Shown here in pieces: positions 11,635 through 23,835 of a stretch of 64,000 nucleotides of DNA. This DNA comes from Pseudogymnoascus destructans (lineage: Eukaryota > Ascomycota > Leotiomycetes > Thelebolales > Thelebolaceae). A program made the position numbers and the translations under genes. Positions within the stretch are counted from its first letter, which is position 1. Every line of letters begins with the position of its first letter. The stretch covers positions 62,001 to 126,000 of the forward strand of contig NW_020167555.1 of assembly GCF_001641265.1 (NCBI RefSeq). Direction: 5' to 3'. The notes below the pieces were generated by a model that was given only the letters and a program-made list of their open reading frames with translations, ran no database searches and was not told where the DNA came from.

Positions 11635-12655
11635 ATGGAGTTCGGCAACTCAGGAATGCTGAATGAGGGTGCGTGATGCGTGGCCCTGCTCCCCCCGTGA
11701 AGCTGTTGTTGACCAGGATCATTGCAGATGGCATCCATGTCGACATGGACAGGCTCAAGAAGGGCGAGGTGAAGTGAGTTGCAGCTGTCTGAAGCTTCAA
11801 GTACCATCAACTAACCTTCTCCGCAGCTTAGGAACGTCAATGTAAGCTCGGTCTCACCACGCCAGCACCACAAACGAATCTCAACTGACCCCAACTAGCA
11901 TGGCAATCAACTTCAAAGACGGCGTCATATTAGGTACGCACACACACTGGCAGTGAGGGAAGGAGTGAGGGCAAGGCTGACGAACACAGGCGCGGACAGC
12001 AGAACCACAACCGGCGCCTACATCGCCAACCGCGTGACGGACAAGCTGACGCAGGTGCACGACACGATCTGGTGCTGCCGATCCGGCTCAGCGGCCGACA
12101 CGCAGGCTGTCGCGGATATCGTACACTACCAGCTGGGGATGTACGGGATCCAGAACGGGGCGCCGCCGACGACGCAGGTGGCCGCGGCGATGTTCCAGGA
12201 GCTGTGCTACAACAATAAGGACAGGTTGAGGTGAGGACATACATCCTACCCGCACACAGAACGAGGGAGAGGGAGAGAGGAGCAGGATTATGGCAGATGG
12301 GAGACGGAGACGCAGATGCTGACGTGGACGATATAGTGCTGGACTGATTATCGCTGGCTGGGACGAGCGCCACGGCGGGCAGGTGTACTCGATCCCCCTC
12401 GGCGGATCGCTGCACAAGCAGTCGTACGCGATCGGCGGCTCGGGGTCGACGTACATCTACGGATACTGTGACGCGAACTGGCAGGAGGGCTTTGAGGAGG
12501 CGGAGGCTGTTGACTTCGTCAAGGGCGCGCTGACCGAGGCGATCAAGTGGGATGGCAGCTCGGGAGGCGTGATCCGCATGGTGGTGCTGACGAAGAAGGG
12601 AGCCGTGAGACACTTGTACCTGCCGGATAATGGGTATAAGGTTAATGTAGCCTGA
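11635..12655 (+). CDS. PRE3: 20S proteasome subunit beta-1 (caspase-like)
   Basis: Six exons: 11635-11668, 11728-11773, 11827-11841, 11899-11933, 11990-12230 and 12337-12655, 229 residues. Exon 3 is only 15 nt; without it the conserved LGTSIMAINF cannot be read. The propeptide ends at Gly29 and the catalytic nucleophile is Thr30 (LG|TSIMA). Asp17 (GADSR), Lys33 (TDK) and the Ser129/Asp166/Ser169 region (GGSGSTYIYG, DGSSGG) of the mature subunit are present. It hydrolyses peptide bonds after acidic residues inside the 20S core. The family's VLGADSRTTTGAYIANRVTDKLT-type block is nearly intact. Confidence 0.96.
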
Positions 12656-14662
12656 GTCGAGCCCAGCGATGGAGGGCGCGGCGTGGCGGAAGACCGGAAG
12701 TACCCCGGGGGGGGGGGGGGGGGGAGGGGGAGGGAAGAGGGTGGGAAGGGGAAGGGAAGGGGGACGAAGTGGGACGAAGTGGGACGAAGGGGGAGGGGTG
12801 AAGTGGAGTGGTGGAATGGAAAGAAAGAAAGTGTTGGTAGCGGGCGCGGTTAGGCGTTTGTTATTTTCGGGGATGGGGAAATAGATTTGATATCCACCCG
12901 ACGATTCCGCGTTTCCGATGCCCCATGTCCCCCACGTGTCGTGTGATGTCGGCTTCGGCGACGTCGGGGAATTTGAAGTTGAGTGGAGTGGTACTCCAAG
13001 CGGTGAATGAGATATGTGCAGTGCAGGCCAGTATGGTGAAATGTGATGATGGAATGTGAGGCGGTGTACATACACGGGTATGGGATAGCGGATATGATTG
13101 GCAGACTGTGGTGGCAGGCATTAGGGGGATGGTTGTACAGGGTACTTTTGATCTGGGCCAGGGGATGGTTGGTGGTGCTTGTATCAGTGTCTTTGTTCGC
13201 TATCAATCCCACCACCACGCCCACCACCACGCCTAGTTTTTTCTTCCATAATACGAATAATCTAATACAAACCACCACCAGCCTCGGAAAAGACATTGCG
13301 ATATAAACCAAGACAATAATAGACCACCATAAAACACTCTAATAGACAAGACAATTAAAACATAAAACACTCTAATAGACAATTAAAACCACATTAGAAA
13401 ACGATAGGTCAGTCACCGACTCACCCACTCAATCTCCAATGAACTGTCCTCCCATTCTACCACCCCAATCTCCAATGAACTGTCCTCCCATTCTACCACC
13501 CCAACCTCCAATGAACTGTCCTCCCATTCTACACCCCAACCTCCAATGAACTGTCCTCCCATTCTACCACCACCACTACACTACTACACTACCACTACCA
13601 CTACACTACACTGCACTACACTACCACTACCACTACCACTACCACTACCACTACCACTACCACTACCACTACCACTACCACTACCATCACTAGACGACGA
13701 CGACGACGACCACCACCACCACTACCATCACTAGACCACCACCACCACCACCACAACCACCACTACCATCACTAGACCACCACCACCACCACCACAACCA
13801 CTACCACCGCTAGACCACCACCACCACCACTATAGTGGTCTACCACCACCACCACTCACTATCTTACCGCTTTTTCCTTTTTACCTACTACTCAAAATCT
13901 CCCCGTATGTAAAAAGGTGCCTCGCCCCCATCATCTCTCCCACTTCTCTCCCTCTTCCCACTTTCTTTCCCTCTCCCACTTTCTCTCCTCTCCCACTTTC
14001 CCTCTCTCTCCCACTTTCCCTCTTTCCCTCTTTCCCTCTCTCTCCCACTTTCCCTCTCTCCCTCTCCCTCTTCACTCCCCCTCTCCCTCCCCCTCCCCCT
14101 CCTCTCCCTCTCTCTCTCTCCCTCCCCCCCCCCCCCCTTCTCTCTCTCCTCTTTCTTCCCCCCCTCTCACTCCAAATCCCGCTATTCTATATTCGCCATC
14201 ATCTATAGACGGCGTTGGCAATTGATACTCTGGCTGCTTAATTACTCTGTGCTTCATTTGTGTGTTTGTGTTTTTGCTTTTTCAAATCCCTCACCCTCTT
14301 CTCTTTACTTATCGCTGAGGCAGCGCCTTTTCGCCCCGACTAAAGCTAGCCAGTGACGTCCGTCGTATATCGACCACCCCAACGGACTTCCTCAAATCTC
14401 GCCATCCACTACCATAACATATCTCACGACCAACAACCACCACGACCACAACAAAGACCCCTGAATACCCGCCACCTGAAACCACTGGAGCCTCGAATAT
14501 CCCGTCGAAACATCCAGCTCTACCCCGTCACCCTACAAAAGCGCGCTCAGCCCCGGCAAATATATATATCGCAACAAGGCTTTTTGTTCTCGCAGCTACA
14601 AGTAGAGAGCCAATTCCAGACAAACTTACCGCGCAGTTTTGCCACCAGAGGAAATGCTGCAG
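12656..14662. repeat. Low-complexity spacer: G18 run, 36-bp tandem repeat, CCACTA/CAC microsatellites, polypyrimidine tract
   Basis: 12707-12724 is an uninterrupted run of 18 G. 13429-13571 holds four tandem copies of a 36-37 bp unit built around CTCCAATGAACTGTCCTCCC. 13575-13860 is a (CCACTA)n and (CAC)n microsatellite field. 13930-14165 is almost pure pyrimidine (CTCCCACTTTC-like units) and ends with a C14 run near 14124. Open frames here (for example the 381-aa reverse frame) are composition artefacts. The right part contains the cyclin gene's 5' UTR. Confidence 0.85.
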
Positions 14663-15034
14663 GTAAGCTTTTGCGCCTTCTGTGTTCAAGCCCCAAGTTC
14701 GCACGTCAGAGGAAGGCGTGGGTCTACATGCGCCACACGTCACAGGCATCCACCCCACATCCTTCAGCAGTGGCTCAGGATAAGCTTGATATGGGAATCG
14801 TGGAGACAAGAGGCGGCCGGAAGTCCACATGCAGGGTCTCCCCACGAACCCGGTTCTCGTTCAGCCACCCTGTTGTGCGCGTTCGCCGAGCTTCACCGTC
14901 ACTCCGAATCGCCTCGCCCCTCCTTACCTGTGACGTGACGGGCAGGCTGTACCCCACTTCCGCACATCCCAGCCTGCTTCCATTCCCGCCACGCGCCTAT
15001 GCAAGTGTGAACAACCCAGACTAACATCATCCAG
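14663..15034 (+). other. Probable 5'-UTR intron of the cyclin gene
   Basis: A CAG|GTAAGC donor at 14663 and a CTAAC branch site 12 nt before a CCAG acceptor ending at 15034 frame a 372-nt intron. It ends 27 nt before the cyclin start codon. It is long relative to the other introns in this window. Confidence 0.5.
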
Positions 15035-15061
15035 GCGCAGTCCTCGACATTCTAGTGTAAT

Positions 15062-16507
15062 ATGGCTGTTGTGATCAGCGAGACTGTCACAGACACCCGA
15101 TACTTCCCCACCATGAGACGAGGCGATGAGCGCCAGCACTCCCCGCCGCGCTACCGATCCTCCCCCAACCCGCGCCGCCGCTCCCCGCCGACCCAGCGCG
15201 TGCGGCAACCAAACGAAATCCCTTATCGCATCGCGAACGAGTCCTACGATCGCCCGGGGCAATTTCCCCGCCGGCCGCCGACCGACTCAAGCTCAGAGGA
15301 CGAGGCTACCGTGCGGCAGCCGATTGCGAGCCAGCAGTACTTTGAGCAGCATGGCCAGCCTAGGGCAGGCCAACATGCGCCACCAGCGCGGAATGATTAT
15401 ATCCCACAACACGATGGGTCGGTGTTAGCGTCACCGGCGAATTCGACGAGCCCGCCGCCGAGGCCGGTGTGGACGGCAGACGACGCATTGACGCAGGAGA
15501 GTAGCACCATAAAGGTGCGGGATCTGGCACATATACAGAGCTTCGCCACAGAGGAGTTCTTGACGAATCGAGCGTCGGAATATAGGGCGCTGGGGAGGCA
15601 GGCAACGCCGAAATATGAGATTGCCACTATGCCGGTAACTGACATCATTGAGATGGTTGCGGGGTTATTGACGAAGATAACGACGACGAACGACCGGCAG
15701 CATGAGCATCTGCATATGCCATTGCCGCCGTCGGAGGGGAATACGAATATGTCCGGGCTGACTACGAGCGTCCTGGCGTTCCATGGGAAGAACGTGCCAA
15801 GCATTACTATCCTGAGCTACCTGAGTCGGGTGCACAAGTACTGTCCCCTGACGTACGAGGTGTTTCTGAGCCTGTTGGTCTACTTCGACCGCATGACGGA
15901 GCGCGTCAACGCCGGGCCCACGGATAGCACGAGGGAGACATCATCCTCTGATGGCCACCCCTCTCGGCCTTCCACCGGACTCTCGACCTTGCGGCACGAA
16001 GATCCGGAAATGCCACGGACGCCGATGTCCGGGCTCAGCGTGAATGGCAGCATTGAGGATACGGCGAGGGGACAGTACGCGACGCCGCCGGATGAGGATT
16101 CGCCGCAGTATAACCTTGCGCACTACTTTGTGGTGGATAGCTATAACATCCACCGCCTCCTGATATCGGGGGTGACGTGCGCGAGCAAGTTCTTCTCGGA
16201 TACGTTTTATACTAATTCTCGATATGCCAAGGTATGTCCTTTCCCCCCTTGATCCCATTGTAGTCATATCTCCAAGAGCGTATACTGACAGTAATAGGTC
16301 GGCGGTCTCCCTCTAGCAGAACTGAACCACCTGGAACTGCAATTCCTCCTCCTCAACGACTTTCGCCTTGCTGTCCCTGTTGAGGAACTCGAGGCATACG
16401 GAACGATGCTCGTAGAGTTCTACGCCCGCGAGGTCGTCGCGCAACGAGAGCAGCAGCGCTCACAGCTCGATGTAGCCAGTAGTATGGCATACGAAGACGA
16501 CAGCTAG
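15062..16507 (+). CDS. PHO80/PCL-type cyclin domain protein
   Basis: Two exons, 15062-16231 and 16298-16507, 459 residues. The N-terminal 150 residues are disordered, Arg/Pro/Ser-rich. The cyclin-fold region runs from about residue 185 (MPVTDIIEMVAGLLTKI) through FHGKNVPSITILSYLSRVHKYCPLTYE and ends after the splice with VGGLPLAELNHLELQFLLLNDFRL, the diagnostic PHO80-family helices. A roughly 70-residue Ser/Thr-rich insert splits the box. Proteins of this family bind PHO85-like kinases; which process this one controls cannot be read from sequence. The stop TAG at 16505 follows a short acidic tail. Confidence 0.9.
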
Positions 16508-17850
16508 TCTGTCTCGCGAAACCCATCAGCACAAAACAAAAAGTGTGCTGAATGAGCTCGTCCAACCTAAGCCGCCTCCGCCTCCACCTCCACCCCCGAC
16601 CCGACACCAAAAGTCGATCGAGCCGAGCTTGCTTGGCCAGATTAACGGAACCTCTTTTTTACTTTATTTTCAGTTCTTTTTAACGACATTTCGAGATATA
16701 GATAGACTTATTTACGGCCCTTTTAAGTTTGGGGGTGGGAGGGGGGGTTCTGGGTTTAGGGGGCGGTAGGCGGGTATGTTTGAATTGGGGGGGGGGTTCG
16801 GGATCTCCTATTTTCTCAGTGGAGGGAGGGGTTGTGGGAAGGGTGCTTGGGGGTTGGGGTTGGGCTTTGTAGGGTTTTGGCGGCGGGGATGAACTGATTG
16901 TATTGTGTCTGACGGTCTGGCATGAGAATAGGTGAATTATTGTGCGGGGTTAGCGGGGTTAGCGGGGCGGCGTTGACGGATGGCGGGGAGGGAGGGGGCG
17001 GCTCTACCTTTGAGTGAGTTGAGTAATGATGGTTGTGATGGGCTGCCGTGGCGGCGGATTGGGGGTGTTGATGGGGGATATGCTGGGGGGGTTACTTGTG
17101 TATAGAATTATAGTTTAGGTGTGGGAAGTGAGGAGGGAAGGCCCAGAGTATGGTTGAAATCACAGCAAGTGAGATTTGAGACGCGAGAGCGATAGTTTTT
17201 TTTTGCCTTCTTCTGGGCACGCACACCGGTTCGTGGATGGCGTATGTTACACATAAAGAAAAGGAAAATCACAGTCAGTCAGACAGAGAGGGATATTAAA
17301 CACCCATAATCCCAGCCTCGAATATATGCGTGATATACCTGTATTCCAATTCTCCGATACCCAGCGCGCGTGGCATGGGTGCGTGCGTCCGTCCCGTCTG
17401 TGGTTTACCCCCCAAGCAGGGCAAACAACGCCCACGCCGACGATCCCCACAAAGGAAGGCCTGGCCCGTCGTAGTGGGGTGTACCACCACAGGATCACGC
17501 CGTACAGAAATTTTGAGAGTCAGACGACGATCGGGCGAGGCGGGGGAGGGAGGCGAGGGGAGGATGGGCCGGCGGGCGGGTATGGGTACATAAGACGGCG
17601 GGTGTGTGACCTTTTGGTTTTGCCACCACGCAAAAGGATTGAATTGGATATTGAGGGTTTTATTTGTGTTGTTTGTTATTTATCTATTGTTGCCGAAGAA
17701 TTGATTCTGTGATTTACACCGAAGAATCCTCGAGTCGAGCCATACACCGCCGACCGACCTTTAAAGCTCAACCCCACGTCACAATCGACTACTGGAGGCG
17801 CATCCACCACCACAACCACCACAAGCTTGACTCAACCCACGACCATCACA
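16508..17850. other. Intergenic, G-rich low-complexity stretches
   Basis: No supported gene. G-rich stretches at 16720-17100 (several GGGGGG runs) probably belong to the cyclin 3' flank. The pyrimidine-poor 17700-17850 segment precedes the next gene and probably holds its 5' UTR. Confidence 0.6.
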
Positions 17851-18608
17851 ATGCCTGATACTACACCCCCAAGCAGCGAGGCGGCAGACCCGAGTCCGTA
17901 TGAAGAGGCGACGCGACGGTCGACTTCCACGAGTCGGTATGCGGCGCATGGACGGGGTGGCGCTGGTATGTCCTTCTTTGCTCCTAGCCCTTCCCCTCAC
18001 GCACCCCGACCGCCCACTCACCCTCTCTCGACCACCAATCCATTGAATTGGAATTACTGGCCAAGGCTAATGGAGTGAGCAGGTAATATCTCGGCAGCAC
18101 CACCACCCCCAGTCTCCCCGACGGACCTGGAGACGCCGACGCTGAAGGAGGAGGTGTATACGACGGGGCGGGGGGGGAGTGGGAATATGGTTGCGAATAC
18201 GGGGAAGGCGGGGGCGAGGAGGGCGCAGGATGTTGTTGCGTGAGTCTCTATCTCTACCTACTTTCGGCTTGCTGTCTTGATGGCCGGGGGAGGGGGGGCC
18301 GAGGCGATGCTGAGGAGGAGGAGGATGAGGCTAATTGGTGTGTTTGCAGACTGCCGAGACGAGAGTCAGAAGGTGCGCATGTAGGACGCGGAGGTGCGGC
18401 GAATATTGTCAAGGTGCCTACGAGGGGCCAGGGGGAGGAATCGTCTGTGGGGGCGAAGGATGAGAGGGAAGGGAAGGAGAGAAAAGAGGTGAAGGAAAAG
18501 AAGGAGGGGAAGGGGAAGGGGAAGAACATTGAAGGTGCACCGGTGGAAGAGGGCGTTGTAGAGAGGGGTCGGAGGTGGGTTGCTGGGCTTGTGAGGAGGG
18601 GGTCATAG
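17851..18608 (+). CDS. Small protein with three GRGGAGN-type repeats (DUF3602-like)
   Basis: Three exons, 17851-17965, 18083-18239 and 18350-18608, 176 residues. Both splices fall inside codons and restore the repeated motif: GRGGAGNI (residues 35-42), GRGGSGNM (about 71-78) and GRGGAANI (about 109-116), spaced about 37 residues apart. The C-terminal third is a Lys/Glu-rich charged helix. Short fungal proteins with this motif are known as a domain of unknown function (DUF3602, from memory). No enzyme motif or membrane segment is seen. The repeat and the splice positions support it as real; the function is unknown. Confidence 0.75.
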
Positions 18609-19059
18609 TCGTAGTAGGGGTTTGGTTTGGGGGGCCGGGGGGGGGAAGGGGGGGTAAGTTAATAGAGGGGTGATGTGGGGATAGTGGCGTTGATGGGATT
18701 GAACTGTGTGCTTGAAGGCGTTTAGGGCGCAATGATGGGGAGGTGATGGGTAATACCTGGAGTCAGAATTTGCATCAGAAGGAAAAATAGTGACTAGCTA
18801 GCTAGCTGTATATTAACCAGTATTCTGATTGCATGTCTAGGAGAGGAGGCTTAAGGCTCAACAAATATATATTGGAGCCCATTTGGACTCTCCGAATTCT
18901 AACTTGAACACTGAGTCTCTGATATCTTCAGAACAGCACGAGTAAAATCTTAACATCAGAAATCTATAATAACGCAAAACCCCTTCGCTATGCGTGTATC
19001 ATCCAATCATCACTTTTCCCACGCTAAACAATAAACTCGCACACACTGAAACTACCCAT
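18609..19059. other. Intergenic between convergent genes
   Basis: 3' flanks of the GRGGAGN gene (forward) and the ubiquitin ligase gene (reverse). A short GCTAGCTAGCTAG repeat lies near 18794. Nothing coding was seen. Confidence 0.6.
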
Positions 19060-21506
19060 CTATCCCCACGCCACAAGAACCTGTTTCCTCCCTTTATTCC
19101 CCTTCTTCTTCCCCCCCTGCTCTTCCTGCTGCTGCCGCACCTCCTCCGCCTGCGACGCTCCCCATGCACTCGCCCCGGCGCCGCTTCCCTGCCCAGTATC
19201 ACGCCGGACCATTCCGCGGCCGTATCCGAAGATCGTGCTTACGGGTTTTGGCGCTGGAGGTAACGATGGGAAGTTGCCACCAGTAGCTCCGCCACGACCA
19301 CCGGCTACGCGAGATGCCGGACGCGAGGACGGGGGTGTAGCGCGGGGAGTGCTTTGTGAAGAACTCGCGTTGCCAGATGACGGCTTCCACGGCACCGTCG
19401 TCACCCTCGGCGTCGGCTGCACGGACGACGACGGCGGCGGCGGGAGAGTCGGGAACGCAGATTCGCTCCTCGAGCTACTCGGCGTAGCGGTATTAGTCCA
19501 CGTCCCGTTCCTGCTCTGACTCGAGCGCGAGGACTGCTGAGTCAAAGATTTGAGTTTCAGAACACGAGAGGACTTGGCAGGGGCGATGGTGACGTTCGGT
19601 GGCATTGATGCGGTGACGCCTGCCCAGCCTACGCTGGCGCTGTCGGTCATGCCGCTGGGGCCGGGGAGGGAGGGGTAGTCCTCGTTGATTGCGCGCCAGT
19701 CGTTCCAGGCGGTGCGGATGCCCTCTGCCTTCTTGACGTCTTCGTAGAGGTCTGCGACGTCGCGGATGAGGGTGCCGAGCGCGGAGCTGGAGGTGTCGGA
19801 GAAGAGGGCGAAGAAGATGTCGATGAGGGCGGAGGCGGAGATAGCGTTGGAGCGGTAGGAGGAGAGGGCGTTGCGGAATTGGGTGATTTTGAGGTTGTCG
19901 TTGTTGAGCAGCTGGGTTGCTTTGGAGATGACGGACATGTGGTGTTGGCGGCGGGCTTGCTCTTGTGGTGAGAGATCGGCCTCGGCGACGGCAGGGGCTT
20001 GGGGTTGTGCTGCTGGGGCCGTTCGCGATGTTGTAGATGAACGTGATGAGTTGGTGGCACCAGTGTTACGTCCTGACGTTGCTGCTGCTGATTGAGCCGG
20101 AGTTGGCGCAGTCAGTTGTCCGCCAAACGTGCGTGTTGTTACTGACTGTGCACTCTGGATTGCCATTTGCCGTTGGAAAGCTTGTTCGTCTCTACGCAGT
20201 GGTTGTGCAGTTGATGCTGGGATTGGTTCCGCATTTGGGTCCCTCCCTCGCCCACGATTCCGTGATTCCCTCTGGCTCTCTCCTCCACGTCTTTCCTGGT
20301 AGTATGGTGCCCTGTAGTCGAACGACGACAGGTCGACAACTCTAGCATCTCGCCTTACATCTTTTGACAAAGTATTGGCATGCTCCTCCAGTTGATGTGC
20401 CTTGAGATCCATCTCGGACGAAAATACGATAAACTTCTTCTCCTGGCACTCTCGCTCCATACACATATAATGGTCCTTCTTAAAATGGCCCTCTAGAGAC
20501 TCGTAGTTGACGTAGTAGTGGGGATTCCGGCTGTCTGCCCTGTCGCACAAGAAGCATCTCTCATGCTTTTGCCGACAATGCACATAGAGCTCGTCATCCC
20601 CATAAAACCTCTGCCCACAGAAGCTACACAGCGGGTGGCCCTTGAAGCCACTTTGGTCCTTGGCGCCTGGGTTGTCATCCCCCTTGGACATATGCATCTG
20701 TAACTCTTTGTCCGTAAATAAATCGTGCTCGTGCGTAAAGACTTTCTTATGCCTTGTGCAGAGATCACACATCTTCTTGTGGTGAGTACCCCTTACGTGG
20801 CGGTGCAATTCTGGCCATGCGCGACAGGCAATATCGCACGCTGGCTCTGGACAGTTGTAGTGCAGAAGGATAAGTGAGTCGCCCATTATCTCTTGGGTCT
20901 GGTATTTGATGCCGATATTGTGATCCGTGCTTGCGAAATCTCGCTCAGCATAGTCCTCGAATCGTTTCGTTGCATCATCGGTGAAGATGACATATTGTGC
21001 CTCAGTCTTGAAGTTCAGGTTAGCAATTGAAGTTCCAGAAGAACCTCACAAGGGAAACTTACTCTACAATGAGCGCAGTCTTTCGTTTTATAGAGGGCTC
21101 GCATCCGCAGTGCACAGATATGACATGTTCTGTGATTGCAAGGCGCAACGGCATTGTGGACAACGGGCGACGCGCAAATAAAGCACACCTCCGCATCGAC
21201 ATCCTCCTCTTCATCTTTCGCCTCCAATGTCCTTGGAGACGCCGCAGCTGGCACCTCTGCTACCGTTGCTTTCTGCGCAAATCGTGTAGCTAGATCGGCG
21301 GGCGTTACTGTGCTGTTGCCTCCTCTCCCCCGCCGGGGCGCTTTACCTTCATTTTGGTTATTGTCTGCTGTTCCTTCTCCTTCATTGTTTGCCATTCCTC
21401 CTCGTCCTCTTCTGCCGCCTCTTCCTCCCCTGGCGTTATCTGCTCGGGGTGCTCGTGGTGGGGCAGTCTGGGCGGACTCCGGACGAGTGGCGTTTGCGTC
21501 CGCCAT
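19060..21506 (-). CDS. HEL2: RING/C2H2 E3 ubiquitin ligase, Hel2/ZNF598 type
   Basis: Two exons, 21506-21063 and 21006-19060, 796 residues; a 56-nt intron lies just after the RING. An RGG-rich N-terminus precedes a C3HC4 RING (CFIC...CNHRTCHICALRMRALYKTKDCAHC). After the splice come TEAQYVIFTDD and a series of C2H2-like zinc fingers (CDLCTRHKKVF, PLCSFCGQRFYGDDELYVHC, RCFLCDRA, YMCMERECQEKKFIVF). The rest is a disordered Ser/Thr/Ala-rich tail ending in a Lys-rich patch. The family ubiquitinates 40S proteins on collided ribosomes and triggers ribosome quality control. A Met ten codons upstream (21536) is in frame but less likely as the start. Confidence 0.93.
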
Positions 21507-22133
21507 AATAATATTTCTCCTTGCCGTACTGCACAATCTTTGATATAAATATTACATGTACCTCCTACATTCAATGTATTCTGCGTTGATGATGTTTGGC
21601 CTATGTTTGAATTATCGGAGCTGTTTGTGGTTACGGTGATGAGCTGGAGTGGAAATTTGGACGTGGGGATGTCTCGGTGTGCGAGGCTACGAGGCTGTAA
21701 ACTTGGCGCTACTGTACTACCACGCAGATAGGTTCAGAGTCATATGCGGAGCTATTGTCTAAGCCCAAGGCTGACTGTGTAGAAATAAGACTGCTTCTGT
21801 GAACATCTCACTTTAATCTCAGGTAATTACCTTTTAATCTTTGTTACCCTGCCTGCCCAGGTGGCGTAGAATCACATGGGAGTCACTCGGCCAAAGTTCT
21901 AGCGGCTACCGTCCGATTTCAAATCATCAATTCAGATGTCTGCCACTCTATCCAGTGTTTGCTGGACCATCCTCCCTCAGTGATATTCATAAAGTGTCCC
22001 CACACCAAATCAATGACGGGTATGCAGCATAATAGCTTTTGAGCCCACGCACAACGCCATATGTCCCAGTAATGCCATATATCCAGGCCCTTTGTCCCCA
22101 TTGACCCCCCATAATGCCTCTCAACTGCACAGG
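21507..22133. other. Upstream region of the Hel2-type gene and 3' flank of the SWIB gene
   Basis: About 630 bp without a supported gene. It holds the ligase promoter on the right strand and the terminator of the SWIB gene. No distinct motif was identified. Confidence 0.55.
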
Positions 22134-23114
22134 CTAGTTTTGCGCTGCCGCTGCTTCTGCGGCGAGTTCCTCAACCTCGTACAGGTGCTTTCCCAGTAAT
22201 TTGTTCATAGTGAACATGTGCACCGTGTCTTGCTTGAAAACCAGCTTCATCTTGTTGTCGCAGAATATCTGACGCTTGTCTGACGGATCCTGGAGATCGT
22301 TTCCTTTGATATGCGCCCAGATCTTTTTCACGACTTGTGGCCGAGACGACTGGAACCAGTTAGTTTACGGCACAAAGCGGCTCTCGACCCACATACCTGA
22401 GTCTCGCCAACCAATGCAGCCAACGGCTCGGAAAGTGCGTATTGTTTCTACTCGGTGTTAGCCAAAGATCTCTCCCAGTACGTTGTGATTGACTGGCATG
22501 AAATCCTCCCTTCCGTTCGGCCACCTTTTTCTCCCCATCTGAATTCAGCTCGATATCACTATCATCCGCTGCCTTAACCCTCGCCGAGCTCTTCTTCTTC
22601 CTGACTGTCGACTTCGCCTTTGCCGGCTTCTTATTAACCCCGCCTCTTGTGGCCCTGCCTCGGCTATTCTCTTGCGCCTGGAGTAGGGCAGCTAGCTTAG
22701 CATCGCTGTCTGCTGCCGACTGTTTCTTTTGTTTCTTTTTCGGAGGGGCACTGCCGCCGTCTGTGTCATCCGGAGTGCTCTCGTTCTTGACCTCGGCCTT
22801 GACGTGGCCGTTGGTTGTTGGTCTCGGCCCTTTGGATATCGGCACGTCTGGCGAAGACGGCGGCTCGGAAGTGATTTTGTCGAAGCGCTCTTCAATCAGG
22901 GAATTGACTGCAGACTATCAAAGAAATATTAGTAAAAACAAAGGCATTGGGCTGGAATGGCTTGTGTCACCTTCTGCTCTGATAAGTCCTGACCGACGAC
23001 CTCTTGTAACTGGTTCCGGACCTTCTTTACTGATATAGTTGCCAAGTCGCTTTTGCTGAGAATATTATCAATGTGGGAACTGAATTGGCGAATCTGTTCC
23101 TCTGATAGTCCCAT
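22134..23114 (-). CDS. DEK-C / SWIB-MDM2 domain chromatin protein (UAF30/TRI1-like)
   Basis: Four exons: 23114-22971, 22914-22498, 22447-22397 and 22349-22134, 275 residues. The N-terminal 48 residues fit a DEK-C domain (SEEQIRQFSSHIDNILSKSDLATISVKKVR). A basic disordered linker (KKKQKK, KKKSSARVK) leads to a SWIB domain: GGFH-KQYALSEPLAALVGETQ-SSRPQVVKKIWAHIKGNDLQDPSDKRQIFCD...HMFTMNKLLGKHL. The intron at 22448-22497 has a GC donor (CAT|GCCAGT) with a good branch site (GCTAAC) and acceptor (GTAG); only this splice joins GGFH to KQYAL. Homologues act in rDNA transcription (UAF) or chromatin remodelling; which applies here is not decided by sequence. Confidence 0.88.
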
Positions 23115-23835
23115 ATTGGCGGATAAACTGCTGAAATGTGACGTAACTGGCTATGAAGGTATTGCTTTCGTCTGAACGGTATTGGAGTTTAAGAGTTGGC
23201 GCAAACGATAACGGTTTGCTTTAGGCCACTCAATGTTTGGCTAGGTGTAATTGACGCGCTGTTTGAAGTGTATCTTGTGGAAGTTTGCTTGTAGTCAGTG
23301 GTGGTAGTTGCTAAATTCTGGCTGGCGCATGCGACTCCAGCTTCTCAACTTGACCTTCGCCAGGGGTCTTTCCAGGTGTGATGGCAGAGAACCAGCCCTG
23401 TTATATGAATAGTATGAAATATATATATAATTCCAAAGGAAGCAAATCGGCAAGCAAGTCGGGAAGTAGGATGAATGTAGCTGTTTGTGAGGGCCGGATG
23501 TGGAGTAGTTGACGAGCGGGTGCGTGATGGTTCGTCGCGAACCACGATCGGCCAAACCAAACGCCTAGATGCGGCCGCTCCCGCGTTTAAGCGCCGTCAT
23601 AGGCGTTTTAAGTTTCGGAGAATGCCATCGTTAGAAATACATAATGAATAGCCGCCTTTAGATTCAATTGGATTTCACGGGCTATTTCAATGGCTGCTAT
23701 AAATTCAATTCGTCTTGAGCTACATAGTACTCCTGATTCGTATATTGCCTCCGTGCGCCCAAAGCTGCCATGCCAATTGCCTTCCTCGAATGACCAAAGC
23801 TCTGGATCCGACTCCCTGAGTTCTAAAGTATTATC
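23115..23835. other. Intergenic
   Basis: SWIB gene promoter side and IRE1 3' flank. No supported gene. Short ORFs at 23295-23560 have no recognisable content. Confidence 0.55.

Noticed and set aside
11930..13075. 381-codon reverse-strand ORF across the proteasome gene
   Set aside because: It is antisense to a gene with conserved protein and splice sites, and it is Pro/Ser/His-rich from the microsatellite composition.
13560..13860. CRISPR-like array in the CCACTA region
   Set aside because: It is a simple microsatellite without unique spacers, and the genome is eukaryotic.
14353..15024. 223-codon ORF upstream of the cyclin gene
   Set aside because: It overlaps a good 5'-UTR intron and shows no domain; the cyclin start at 15062 is separate.
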